From the NCBI GenBank assembly GCA_905116865.2, contig CAJHNH020001602.1, positions 401,874 to 465,873 of the forward strand: 64,000 nucleotides of DNA. The letters run 5' to 3'. This document shows positions 20,901 through 31,839 of the stretch, one piece after another. The translations under genes and the position numbers were made by a program. Origin of the DNA: Candidula unifasciata. Lineage: Eukaryota > Mollusca > Gastropoda > Stylommatophora > Geomitridae. Every line of letters starts with the position of its first letter. The first letter of the stretch is position 1. Under the pieces are notes generated by a model. It was given only the letters and a program-made list of their open reading frames with translations. It made no database searches and was not told where the DNA came from.

Positions 20901-21165
20901 AAAGTAAAATTCCCACCCAAGAAAAACTATCTTTCGAACCGATACTCAAGGATAAATAAAGTATGTTTGTGTGTGCTCGCACGTTATTTTTTCTTCTTCT
21001 ACAGATATGCATCTGTTTTGCATACATACTATGTGCCTTGTTACCTAAACACACATCTTACTCTAGATTATCATCTAGCTGCTGTATTCAAGTGGCTGAT
21101 AATACTACCTGGAAAGATAATTATTGTATTGTGGGATAAAACAGGTACATGTTGACGTATGATCC

Positions 21166-21477
21166 TTTGTATGTATGTATGTATGTATGTATGTATGAAT
21201 GTATGTATGTATGTATGTATGTATGTATGTATGTATGTATGTATGTATGTATGTATGTATGTATGTATGTATGTATGTATGTATGTATGTATGTATGTAT
21301 GTATGTATGTATGTATGTATGTATGTATGTATGTATGTATGTATGTATGTATGTATGTATGTACGTACGTACGTACGTACGTACGTACGTACGCATGTAT
21401 GTATGTATGTATGTATGTATGTATGTATGTATGTATGTATGTATGTATGTATGTATGTATGTATGTATGTATGTATG

Positions 21478-21508
<31 letters not shown>

Positions 21509-22180
21509 TGTATGTATGTATGTATGTATGTATGTATGTATGTATGTATGTATGTATGTATGTATGTATGTATGTATGTATGTATGTATGTATGTATGTA
21601 TGTATGTATGTATGTATGTATGTATGTATGTATGTATGTATGTATGTATGTATGTATGTATGTATGTATGTATGTACGTACGTATGTACGTGTACGTACG
21701 CATGTATGTATGTATGTATGTATGTATGTATGCAGGCAGGTAGGTAGTATGTATGTATGTATGTAGGTAGGTATGTATGTATGTATGTAGGTAGGTAGGT
21801 ATGTATGTATGTATGTATGTATGTATGTATGTATGTATGTATGTATGTATGTATGTATGTATGTATGTATGTATGTATGTATGTATGTATGTATGTATGT
21901 ATGTATGTATGTATGTATGTATGTATGTATGTATGTATGTATGTATGTATGTATGTATGTATGTATGTATGGATGCATGCATGCAGGCAGGTAGGTAGGT
22001 AGGTAGGTATGTAGGTGTAGGTAGGTAGGTATGTAGGTAGGTAGGTATGTATGTATGTATGTATGTATGTATGTATGTATGTATGTATGTATGTATGTAT
22101 GTGTATGTATGTATGTATGTATGTATGTATGTATGTATGTATGTATGTATGCATGCATGCATGTATGTATGTATGCATGC

Positions 22181-22211
<31 letters not shown>

Positions 22212-22690
22212 TGTATGTATGTATGTATGTATGTATGTATGTATGTATGTATGTATGTATGTATGTATGTATGTATGTATGTATGTATGTATGTATGTAT
22301 GTATGTATGTATGTATGTATGTATGTATGTATGTATGTATGTATGTATGTATGTATGTATGTATGTATGTATGTATGTATGTATGTATGTATGTATGTAT
22401 GTATGTATGTATGTATGTATGTATGTATGTATGTAGTATGTATGTATGTATGTATGTATGTATGTATGTATGTATGTATGTATGTATGTATGTATGTATG
22501 TATGTATGTATGTATGTATGTATGTATGTATGTATGTATGTATGTATGTATGTATGTATGTATGTATGTATGTATGTATGTATGTATGTATGTATGTATG
22601 TATGTATGTATGTATGTATGTATGTATGTATGTATGTATGTATGTATGTATGTATGTATGTATGTATTATGTATGTGTGTGTATATATGT
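21166..22690. repeat. (TATG)n microsatellite, 1.5 kb
   Basis: Roughly 380 tetranucleotides with blocks of variants: ACGT at 21361-21393 and 21674-21700, AGGT at 21735-21800 and 21985-22045, ATGC at 22150-22180. Long frames here (YIHT, VCMY repeats) are artefacts of the repeat. Confidence 0.97.
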
Positions 22691-22759
22691 AGATGTGTAC
22701 GTGTACAAGTAAGGATGCATGTATATATGTGTATGTACAAAGATGGGTGCAAGTCAGAC

Positions 22760-23560
22760 ATGAAGTATATAGGTATTGCGGTAAATTTATTTAAACCGAC
22801 TTCGGAGAAAAAAATTCTCTAATTTTTTGCCCTTTACGACACGCTTGTATGGATTCATTTGCTCTATTCTTTTTTTTTTTTTGTTCGCCAAAAAAGGTGC
22901 ATAAACCCGCACAGGGCATAGAAGATTTGGACAGAAACCTTTTACACAGGAATACAAATGTAGACAATAACTTATCAAACATAAATAAAACATGACTACG
23001 CTGTATCGATACTGACAAGGAAATCGCTGGGTCGAAATGTTTATTGGAATTTGTGAATGTCTGATCACATTCTTTAGTTACGATTATCACATTCTTTGGT
23101 TACGATTTCAAGCCAAAAACTACACAAATTAAATTATATAATTCTCTTGAAGGCTCTATTAAAATAAAATTAAAATGTTACTATGTGACGTTTTCAGTGG
23201 GTTACTGAAGAAATATATCTGCATAGTCCTAACGGTAATAAAAACAGGCATTAAAGACAGTTTCATTTTGTTTAAACTGAAGATCAAACCAGTTGACCTC
23301 AATTGCGAAACCAAATATGTTTATCAAAGCTTGTAAGATAATCAGAAAGCCAGTGTGATATCTCGGCACGATCGGCAACGACTTTGACCAGTTGCGGTGT
23401 CAGTGACGTTATCTCTGAAGGTAACTGACAGTACGTGAGAGCCTAAAAATACTTTGGGTTTTGGCTCGTTACGGCTTTCACGCCATCATTGGTAATGTTC
23501 ACCTTTGTCTTTTCTCAAAGGAACGCTGCAACCTAGGGGCTTAAGCATCCCCCCCCCCCT
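22760..23560. other. Intergenic, nothing recognised
   Basis: AT-rich sequence with short overlapping frames on the minus strand (22787-23090) that have no family likeness. A poly-C run lies at about 23551-23560. Confidence 0.4.
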
Positions 23561-23624
23561 CTTTTTTCCCCACTCCCCACTCTTATGAACATTTAAAGAC
23601 GCGCAACAGAAGTTCCATCAAATA

Positions 23625-24345
23625 CATGATTAGATTTTATAATAACAATTTATAAATTACTCCAGACATTCTCGTTAACCCTGCATTTGATTTTATAATA
23701 ACTAGTTAAAAATTTATGGAGACATTCTCTTCAACCCTGTATTTGATTTAATAATAATTAAAAATTAATGGAGACATTCTTGTCAACCCTGCATTTGATT
23801 TTTTAATAACAAGTTAAAAATTCATGGAGACCTTCTCGTCAACCCTGCATTTGATTTTATATTAACAAGTTAAAAACTCCTACAGACATTCTCGTTAACC
23901 CTGCATTTGCTTTTATAATAACAGTTTAAAATTCGTTAAGATATTCTCGTTAACCCTGCATTTGCTTTTATAATAACAGCTAAAAATTCATGGAGACATT
24001 CTCCTTAACCTTGCATTTGCTTTTATAATAACAGTTGAAAATTCATGAAGACATTCTTGTCAACCCTGCATTTGATTTTATAATAACAGTTAAAAATTTA
24101 TGGAGACATTCTCGTCAACCCTGCATTTGATTTTATAATAACATAATTAAAAATTTATGGAGACATTCTCGTCAACCCTGCATTTGATTTTATAATAACA
24201 GTTAAAAATTCATGAAGACATTCTCGTCAACCCTGCATTTGCTTTTATAATAACAGTTAAAAATTCCTTCACATTTTCTCGTTAACCCTGCATTTGATTT
24301 TATAATAACAGTTAAAAATTCATCAAGACATTCTCGTTAACCCTG
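23625..24345. repeat. 55-bp minisatellite
   Basis: About 13 copies of gacattctcgtcaaccctgc, atttgattttataataaca and gttaaaaattcatgga. Confidence 0.92.
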
Positions 24346-24527
24346 CAATTGCGGGAAGCACCTTGGACTTTCCACGGGCAATATTTGATTGCAATGGAAC
24401 TTCGTCTTTTTCTCTTGACTCCTGGAATGCCTCGCGGCGTCAGGGCAGGAAGACATCTCTGGAACAGGCCCTTCTGTTCGCTTCGTATAAAGTACTTTTC
24501 AGTGTCTCTGATATTTCTGATGTTCAT
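24345..24527 (-). CDS. Unidentified coding-like minus-strand ORF
   Basis: The frame includes EQKGLFQRCLPALTPRGIPG and then KRKRRSSIAIKYCPWKVQ, with balanced codon use and no simple repeats. It is bounded on one side by the 55-bp array and lies between the two genes. It may be a host exon or an unrecognised retroelement piece. Confidence 0.3.
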
Positions 24528-24534
24528 TTTCTAT

Positions 24535-24780
24535 GTGGTCACTAGCTCACACCAAGTCGTTTTATCCTTTGAAGTCTCCTGCAGCTCACCCTATATTCTC
24601 CCATCTTTTTAACTTCACTCTCTTGCTCCCTGCTCCGTGTAGTTTTTCTGGTCTACCTTTATTTCTATGCCCTTGTGGATTCCAGTTTAGAGCCCTTCTA
24701 GTTATATTGTTCTCAGGCAAAGGAATTGAAGTAAGTGAATAGATCTGTAGGCCCAAAATGGATGTAGATGGCGTACTCCC
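24535..24780 (-). mobile_element. LINE C-terminal fragment
   Basis: Minus-strand text NNITRRALNWNPQGHRNKGR followed by PEK, the classic ...GRPxxxW end of RTE/L2-like elements. Confidence 0.7.
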
Positions 24781-25288
24781 CTTTGTCATAGCACAGCTAC
24801 CATGGAAGTTTCAGAGGTGGGTGGAACAGAGGGGTCTAAATATATAATTTTTTTTTTTTTTTAATGTACGAGTAAAAACTAAACTAGCCAACTCACATCT
24901 ATAATGTCTTGTAGTCCTCTTCCCGTGTCTGTGAGCAATAACTGTGACTGCTCTGAACACAATCAGTCGTTCAATAACTTGCTTTTGTACCACTGGAGGT
25001 TATCACAAATATAAATGATAAAACAGCTCCGAAAGCGATAAGTGTATTTCAATTTATGATTGCTATCAAATAGGTGTGTTACTGTTATCACTGCTTTGTA
25101 TGTTGGTTTATCACTGATTGTCACACTGCCTGATTGCTTTAGTTAAGATGTTGACTACGTCATGTGTTGTGCAAGATCTGTTTCCTGCCAGTCCTCCCGA
25201 ACAACTGACAATTCTAACTCCCTCTTTATCGACGGCCCGGCTTTTCCAAAATAGAAAAATATGCAGCAGACCAGACTTAACATATATC

Positions 25289-25815
25289 TTCTTCTTCTTC
25301 TTCTTCTTCTTCTTCTTCTTCTTCTTCTTCTTCTTCTTCTTCTTCTTCTTCTTCTTCTTCTTCTTCTTCTTCTTCTTCTTCTTCTTCTTTTCTTCTTCTT
25401 CTTCTTCTTCTTCTTCTTCTTCTTCTTCTTCTTCTTCTTCTTCTTCTTCTTCTTCTTCTTCTTCTTCTTCTTCTTCTTCTTCTTCTTCTTCTTCTTCTTC
25501 TTCTTCTTCTTCTTCTTCTTCTTCTTCTTCTTCTTCTTCTTCTTCTTCTTCTTTGTGTTCACCGGCTGTAAACTCTGTTGGAAAACTCTGCTTGTTTAAT
25601 ATTGTTCCAGAATCTGATTGTTGCGTTCACATCCGTTCAACATATCTGACCTTATTGTATGCAGATTGTTGGTTCCTTGCCTTTCTAGCAGATGCACTCC
25701 GACTTCGAACAAAGCGCACAGTTGTCGACTCCTACGACATGCTTGTTGGAGAGGCAGTGATTATTCACTTGTTTTTACCCACAGGGGGGTCCCAGAACCC
25801 ACACGGGGATTAACA
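25289..25815 (-). mobile_element. GAA-tailed element, copy 4, with 264-bp array
   Basis: The element body (25553-25815: gttcaccggctgtaaactc, tgcagattgttggttccttg, cagatgcactccgacttcga) is joined without a gap to (TTC)n at 25289-25552. On the element's own strand the array is its 3' (GAA)n tail. Confidence 0.85.
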
Positions 25816-25819
25816 GAAA

Positions 25820-26085
25820 TATTTTTGTAGCCATTTCCTATCTGGCCAAAGAGTTTGCCCAGTGTTGATGGCAAACAAACCTGCTCATGTAGGGACATGT
25901 AATAATTCAATTGCAGATAAAGAATGAAAAAATGCAGATTCAATCAAATTAAGCCCACGTGACAGCACATGCGACATTAAATCGTTATTAGAGGCATGGG
26001 ATTTACTGCGGAATCAAGGTTTGAATGGTTTAGAAACTTACAATCTCGTGCAGTTACAACGTGAATGAACTTACTCAGCTCATCA
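25820..26085. other. Intergenic, nothing recognised
   Basis: AT-rich with no features seen. Confidence 0.4.
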
Positions 26086-26300
26086 TCATCATCATCAGGT
26101 GCCTTGTCGACTGGCGTGGGCGATCATGCCTCTCCATAATCTGCGATCTCCTGCAGCATGTATCAGTTCGTGTGCCGACACACCTCCATGCCATGCAACA
26201 AGACTGTCAAGCATCTTCTCTCGTTGTCTTTCTCTCCCTCTCCTTCCACAGATCTTTCCAGTGGTCACAACTTGTTTTATTTTTCCTCTTCTCAGCTACA
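26085..26300 (-). mobile_element. Dispersed repeat with (ATG)n tail
   Basis: Related to 51040-51230 (cgactg(g/a)c...catgc(c/a)tctcca...ctgcgatctc). Ends in a short atcatcatc run, seen as (ATG)n on its own strand. Confidence 0.5.
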
Positions 26301-26765
26301 AAGGAAGAAATCTGTGAATTATGTCTGAAGCACAACAGTGTAAAAGACAATCTGTTAGACTGTAAGAAATATGATCTTCAAAGGAATCCAATAGTGAATT
26401 TTGTGACCCACTGTGATCTATGAGAGGGCTTTAGATGCACATCTTAAAAGTGTAATAGAAATTACAATAACCATGCCATTGTCAATACTGTTTTTAACGA
26501 TGTCAAGAGTGCTAAGCATGTGACGTTGTGGTGTAGATGAACATTTAGACATTATAATGAGAGTATAAAGTTGGCCGCACACTTCTGAATCGTGATAACT
26601 GGAAAGCTACGACAGAAGCAGCAGAGGCAGACAAAGAGAAATGACGTTAGATGGTCGGAATCGCAGGCATGGAGGAATATCATCAGTGGAATTGATTTCG
26701 AAATACCAAGGACAGGAGATCTCTGGAGAGACATAAGCGCATATGCCGACTGAAATGGCACATGA
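26295..26765 (+). mobile_element. LINE C-terminal fragments
   Basis: CELCLKHNSVKDNLLDCKKY gives the CxxC...HxxxxC motif of the post-RNase H region. Farther on, ITGKLRQKQQRQTKRNDVRW-like text is followed by GDLWRDISAYAD. Frames are broken. Confidence 0.55.
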
Positions 26766-26769
26766 TGAT

Positions 26770-27390
26770 GACGAAGTCGCAGGAGTGGGCACATTCTCAG
26801 GTAGCAGCCCGGTGGGAGCAAACAGAGAGTCCACAGATAAAGGTTGCGTGTTGTGTGCAAAATGTGGAAACTTCAGGTGGCGTTTACGGGTGGCAATTGA
26901 CTGCAACCACTGTCAGTTTTGGAGTGGTTAATTCTTTGTTAATTCATGATTTTGTTTGGTTAGCAGGCTAACTGGAAGTCTGAATAATTAGTTTGTTTGT
27001 TACCTGAATAGTTAATCAGTTAGTCAGTAAGGCGATTAGTCAGACAGTCAGGCAGGCAGTTAGACAGTTTGCTAGTTAGTTAGGCTGTCTTCTTTATTCG
27101 CATCAACACAGCGAGAGTACTTCTCAGAGCTACTTGATGCCGAGCAATTCTAACTCATTCTTTATTGCGCACAAAACCTAGTCACAATTATAGCCTACAG
27201 CTCCATCTTCGGTGATGCTGGTTAAACGTGACTTTTTGTGTGTTTGTTAAGCAAAGCAATGTGACGGAACGTCACAGGAAGTGAGCCTGACCCCTGAAAC
27301 GAGTGTTCCCTAGATCTTATTACTTGGCGTCTTGATAATCCAGCGTATGGGTAATGTCGGCTCTACTTTTTTTGTTTTTCTAACATTTAT
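26770..27390. other. Intergenic, mostly unrecognised
   Basis: Contains a weak tagt/cagt-rich stretch (26990-27090) and, at 27165-27240, a scrap similar to 37610-37650 (gatgctggttaaacgtgact). Confidence 0.4.
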
Positions 27391-27397
27391 TCAACTG

Positions 27398-27804
27398 TTA
27401 GTGGCGGTTAGTCAAATAGTCCAAAGTACTGACATCTTTGGACGCTTCAGATTTTTCATACTTTTCCTCTTCCTTTGCTTTGGTGGTGGGAGGTTTTTCT
27501 ATGGCTGGAGCCGGAGCAGTAGCAGCAGTCGGAGCAGTAGCAGCAGTCGGGGCAGTAGCAGCAGTCGGGGCAGTAGCAGCAGTCGGAGCACCAGCTGCTG
27601 CGGAATCAGCATCAGAACTTCTTACACTGGTGACCATATCTCTCACACTGAGTTCATCCAATGCCTTGGCAAAAAGCCCTCGCCAGTACGGCTCCACAGA
27701 GTATGCAGCTGCATGCAGGAGGGTCGAATCCTTGTCACCGTTATCTGCTACTTGAGCGTAAGCCAACATGAGTGCAGCATGTACGCAAACACGATCGTCA
27801 ACAT
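27398..27804 (-). CDS. Divergent ribosomal stalk protein P1-like, terminal exon
   Basis: A 135-codon open exon (stop included) after an acceptor-like aaaactgacag. The core VEPYWRGLFAKAL corresponds to VEPFWPGLFAKAL of eukaryotic P1. The preceding ALMLAYAQVADNGDKD matches the P1 first helices, and an Ala/Pro/Thr hinge with 6-residue repeats precedes a Lys/Glu-rich end. P1 pairs with P2 and binds P0 on the 60S stalk, where its acidic DDMGFGLFD-type tail recruits elongation factors. That tail is absent here; the protein ends in STLDYLTNRH. There is no in-frame start: an upstream TAA forces a first exon that was not found, and the exon needs phase 1. It could be a specialised paralogue or a decaying copy, but it has no internal stops and retains an intron boundary, which argues against a fresh processed pseudogene. 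Confidence 0.65.
27504..27600. repeat. 18-bp tandem repeat inside the P1-like exon
   Basis: About five copies of gcagtagcagcagtcgga, which in the gene's frame encode a repeated Ala-Thr-Ala-Pro-Thr-Ala hinge. The length is a multiple of three, so copy changes keep the frame. Confidence 0.8.
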
Positions 27805-27854
27805 CTGTCAGTTTTTAAAGCTAGTTAAAGTTATTAAAAGATTGCTGTGGATAA

Positions 27855-28050
27855 CGTGTGTGTCGTGTAGCGGATAGACTCTCATCTAAGGATTTGAAGG
27901 TCATGGGTTTAAATCTGAATTTGTTGGGGTCAAGCAAAGCCTTGGCTCCCATGCCGACGTTGCCTTAAACGAGTAGTATGCCACTTCTTGGGAAGTAAAG
28001 GCGATTGGTGTGATGTTTACCTTAACACCGATTAGTCCATACTCTAGACT
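27855..28050 (+). mobile_element. tRNA-derived SINE
   Basis: Head gtgtcgtgtagcggatagac, B box catgggtttaaatct, then cttggctcccatg and gaagtaaaggcgattggtgt. It lies just upstream of the P1-like exon, on the opposite strand. Confidence 0.85.
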
Positions 28051-28224
28051 CATATACCACATGTGCCACTGGCGTATAAAGGGACAGTTAGTTTATCTGT
28101 CTGGTAGTCTGGTCTGGTAGTCTTAGTTTCAGCTTCATAACAAACGGGCCACCACATCTTTGCTACGCTCCTGTGCCAACGAAAAACACACAGAATGTTT
28201 ATCACAGTATTAGAATTGTAGTTT

Positions 28225-28600
28225 ATCATTGATGGTAGCAGAAGTCGCCAACAGATCAGCAGTTGCCCACGCGATAAATTCTAATCACATACGGGCACCA
28301 CAACACTGCACGACAGGCATCGCGCCATTTTCTGAATCTACAATTCACACCAACACGTTGGTCACAGTCGAAGAAACATTCCAAATGCAATCCGCAGCTC
28401 ACAGGGTCACGCCATGCATTCAACTCAGAAGCTGGGCGACGAAACTATATCCAGTCTACAAATGGAGCAAAAATACTTCGGCCACCGTCCGGCAGAAGCA
28501 AAAAATTTGCTTCTGTTTCGAACAGTGCCGCTGCCTAACGTCCATTTTGACCGGAAGTCATCTCCTGTGTCTGTAAGTATCTGTACATACTTACAGTGTA
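28225..28600. other. CpG-containing stretch upstream of the P1-like exon
   Basis: Less AT-rich than its surroundings. On the minus strand it has acttccgg (ETS-type core) followed by aaaATGGACG. It could be a promoter/first exon for the gene downstream, or a transposon body. No donor giving the phase needed by the P1-like exon was found. Confidence 0.25.
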
Positions 28601-28713
28601 AAGGCGTGTAGGTAGAGTACAGTTAAATACTCAAACGTGGGATAAGACCAAATGAGCGATTTAACAACGAATCTGCAATAGTAGTAGATTTGTATTCCAC
28701 GGGGACATCACAC

Positions 28714-28862
28714 AAGAGATAAACACCTGATATCACAAAGTGCCACTATGCAGATGAGTATCACCCGTGGAGAGGTCCCAGAAACCGCGTTCAGCCATTA
28801 GACCATATTTATGGTCGGGATATATTGTGACCCCTGGCAAGAGCCAGGATGGGGCTTGAAAC
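28714..28862 (-). mobile_element. Short dispersed element, copy B
   Basis: Inverse of gtggcactttgtgatatc, gagaggtcccagaaaccg and gagccaggatggggctt-type blocks; same family as 3705-3893 and 60501-60736. Confidence 0.8.
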
Positions 28863-28864
28863 AT

Positions 28865-29303
28865 CATATCATACTTGCTGCAATCGAGCTGCAAAATCAG
28901 AGTAACCCCGAGCGAACGTTCCAAAGGCAAAAAACTCTTCTATGGTGAGCTGCAAAATGGGAAACGTTCCAAAGGCGGGCAAAAGAAACGCTTTCAGGAC
29001 ACCTTAAAGTCTTCACTTAAAGCATTTAGGATGAATGACACCAATTTGGAGGCTGCCTCTCAAGACCGAATTGCATGGCGTGCAGCTCTACACAAGGGCG
29101 CTGCTACTTGTGAAGCAAACAGATCAGCAAGACTTATTAAGAAATGGATGGACAGAAAGGCAACTACATTATATCCCATCCCTGGCACAACGCTCATTCC
29201 CTGTCCTCACTGTCCAAGAACTTTTCCGCCCGCATCGGCCTCATCAGTCATCTTCGTACTCATACTTGATGAAAAAGAGTGGTCATCATCATCATCATCT
29301 TGA
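28865..29303 (+). mobile_element. LINE C-terminal fragment with (CAT)n tail
   Basis: KLFYGELQNGKRSKGGQKKR, FQDTLKSSLKAF and CPHCPRTFPPA: the YGEL-xxGxRxxGxQKKR and C2H2-like end common in animal LINEs. The last frame shifts, and the copy ends in catcatcatcat. Confidence 0.85.
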
Positions 29304-29359
29304 TGGACAACAACACACACACTGGGAAATCATTAATTCACCGTTGATTTCCTGTATAA

Positions 29360-29430
29360 TACTCTTGTCTGACGGCCGGCGTAATGCTGACCACATCACT
29401 TACCTAGTGCCGACTGGTTCTGCTAGGAAA
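29360..29430 (+). mobile_element. SINE body fragment
   Basis: gacggccggcgtaatgctga followed by cctagtgccgactggttctg; only the 3' body is present. Confidence 0.65.
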
Positions 29431-29990
29431 ACAAACAACAAATCGTCACGTTCAACCAGCATTTATGAAGGGGAGCTTTAGGTTATAATTATGATTAGGT
29501 TATGTGCGATATATAAAATGGCTTTGCACTACACGCCACCAGGAGCCCTGAAAAGGACTCCTGTAGAGTTGATGTGATCAGAGGAGAGAGACCCAAATGC
29601 TGCCCTGACCGGCGAAGAAGTCGTCTTCCGGCGAGCAAATGGGTGACCCAGTCGCCGATGAATTCCAAGAAACAAAAAATCAAGGGTTCAAATGGTAAAA
29701 CATTCATACAACCCTGATTGGGTAAGAATTGTTTTCTTGTAAACCTAGCGTTTTCTCAAGCTAGTTTGTGTTATAGAGATTTTACTCTTAATCCACCCCT
29801 CATAAAAATGAGCGAATATGTTCTAAGAATATGTTCTTAGAATTGAACTTCACCTCAGAAGCGGTGGATTTTGTTGTCAGCATGCTCTGACCTCTCCGAT
29901 GTACACTGAAAAGGGCGTACGGCACTCTGCTGGCACTTGCGCCCACTCTTGTGTCTTTAAGTGAATTGTTTGTTTTCAACCTGCTACCCT
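29430..29990. other. Nothing recognised
   Basis: Short frames only. Direct repeats of atatgttctaagaa at 29816-29840. Confidence 0.4.
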
Positions 29991-29999
29991 TAGTTTTCT

Positions 30000-30440
30000 T
30001 CTTCTTCTTCTTCTCTTCCACCTTGTACCTCACTGAAGTGTCGGTGGGAGATGTAATGTTCGCTGATGGGCTCTGTCCAGAGCACTATTAAGACTGATGT
30101 TCAATTCTGTAAGGCTGTTCTTAATGCCATCACTCCATATTTTCCGAGGTCTTCCCCTCGCTCTATACCCGTTGTAACGTTTTAGTGTGGCTCGCTGTGG
30201 CGGATAGTACCAGGGCATTCTTGTTAGGTGCCCAAACCACTTCATTTGTTGTTCTTTGATGACCTGTAAGACTGGCTTTATTCCTAGCATTCGTCTGATT
30301 TCATGATTTCGTATTCTGTCTTTCCTTGAAACTCCTACAGCTTTTGTAAGGCATTTCATCTCTGTTGTCACAATTTTACGTTCATTGGAGGATGTAAGTG
30401 TCCACGTTTGGCATTGATAGCATAGTTTTCTTAATCCCAC
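30000..30440 (-). mobile_element. LINE C-terminal fragment with GAA tail
   Basis: Open for 136 codons on the minus strand: TWTLTSSNERKIVTTEMKCL, RKDRIRNHEIRRMLG, WFGHLTRM and GRPRKIWSDGIKN, then a (GAA)n tail. This is the region after the RT of an RTE-like or related element. Confidence 0.85.
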
Positions 30441-30464
30441 TAAACATAACTAATAAATGTATTT

Positions 30465-30570
30465 ATGAAAAGATCCACGCTTTGACTGGGATTTGAATAC
30501 ATTATTACTGGGCTGATAGGTATGAAAGCCAACCACTGCTCCACCACGGCTCTCGTGTAGATATATACTT
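30465..30570 (-). mobile_element. tRNA-like SINE head
   Basis: The minus strand reads gtggtggagcagtggttggc and a ttcaaatcccag B box. No mature tRNA fold was tested. Confidence 0.5.
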
Positions 30571-30614
30571 ACATTATATACTTACATTATATTGGAGATG
30601 AGATGTTTTTGATT

Positions 30615-30905
30615 TAATGTTCATTCATTCGTTCATGTACTGCCCTGGTGTGATCGTATGTCACATAGGACTCGCAGTCTATTCCCCCATTCCTTCTATC
30701 CTGTGCAATGAATTCAATATCGTGGATGGAATCCAGTCCAGCACCCTTGGCCTCTCTCATCAACTTTCGCTGTAGGGTTTCTCTTGGACGTCCTCCTATT
30801 CTTAATTTGGTTATTGCCTGCTCGTCTATTCTCAGGATGAGTCCACTGTAGCGCCATCTTGTCTGTCTTATAACTGTAAATACTGGTAGTTCCCCAGACA
30901 TTTCT
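30615..30905 (-). mobile_element. LINE C-terminal fragment
   Basis: RQTRWRYSGLILRIDEQAIT, GGRPRETLQRKLMREAKGAG and LDSIHDIEFIAQDRRNGG, the same family as the plus-strand copy at 9300-9640. Confidence 0.8.
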
Positions 30906-30909
30906 CTTT

Positions 30910-31550
30910 TTTACTCCAATTTTGGGCAAACAATGAGTGCAGGGTTGGGGGGAGGGATGGTAAATAAAACAACAATGCATCTTATTCCTAACATTATACA
31001 TTTTTACTTGCATATATAGTCATGAATAGAAATAACCTGATAATAATAAAGAGTTCGAATGTCAACTCAAAGTTCACCAAACACGACCAAAATACATTAA
31101 AGGCAGCAGATGTTCAATATATATGGAAAAAAAAAAAAAAACAAATCCTGGCTAATAGACAATTTCGAGTTTCCACATAACCTAATTCTGACCATCAACC
31201 TTCTATTTAACATAATTTGCATTAGGAATATTCACTTCAAACTATATTAGTTTCGTTGCACTCATATTCAGATAAACTGCATATTCGCTTAAAACTAAAC
31301 ATTTGGAACAATAACATTCTTACCACATGTATACAATTTCTGCAGTATAGCAAGTAGGAATGTCTGTAACAGAAATTCTATACATAATTGTGAACAACTT
31401 CTAACGAAATAAATGCAATTTCTCTACAACAAATACATTTAACTAGAATTTAGGGTTTAAAAAATGCTATTCTTCGTATTTATAACAATAGTATTTCAGC
31501 CCACAGATTGGGAATAATGGTCAACAGTAAATTCTAGATGACAGAATGTA
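30910..31550. other. AT-rich intergenic sequence
   Basis: No repeats or frames recognised. It could contain the distal 3' UTR of the SUSD2-like gene. Confidence 0.35.
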
Positions 31551-31554
31551 CTCT

Positions 31555-31830
31555 CTCTATAGAGCTGTAGCAGACAGACTCTTGTCTGCAGATCTAAATG
31601 TCATGGGTTCAAATCGCAACAGAGCTGGGCTTTTTTCTTCTTTCAAAACTTTCCTTGGCTCTCATGTGAACCCAACCTTAAGCAGGTTAAAAAAATTGTC
31701 CTAGAAAATAAAGGCGGCCTTCGTGATGTTGATCACATTACCATCCGAGTGCCGATGGGTCTACAATATATAGGTATAGGTATAGCCCTATATGCCCAGT
31801 AAGTCTGAAGGTGTGGGAGCGAATCCTTTA
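31555..31830 (+). mobile_element. tRNA-derived SINE, near full length
   Basis: Head agctgtagcagacagactct, B box catgggttcaaatcgc, then cttggctctcatgtgaacc, aaaggcggccttcgtgatgt, gagtgccgatgggtctac and tagccctatatgccc. Confidence 0.88.
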
Positions 31831-31839
31831 ACTTGTTTC

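Noticed and set aside
21071..22822. Many long frames of YIHT/VCMY repeats
   Set aside because: Pure TATG microsatellite read in several frames.
25118..25813. Poly-Phe, poly-Leu, poly-Ser and poly-Lys/Arg frames (also 1754-2206, 39351-39792, 56587-58179)
   Set aside because: TTC arrays translated; not genes.
30000..30440. A 136-codon host gene on the minus strand
   Set aside because: WFGHLTRM and GRPRKIW mark a LINE C-terminus; the end is a GAA tail.
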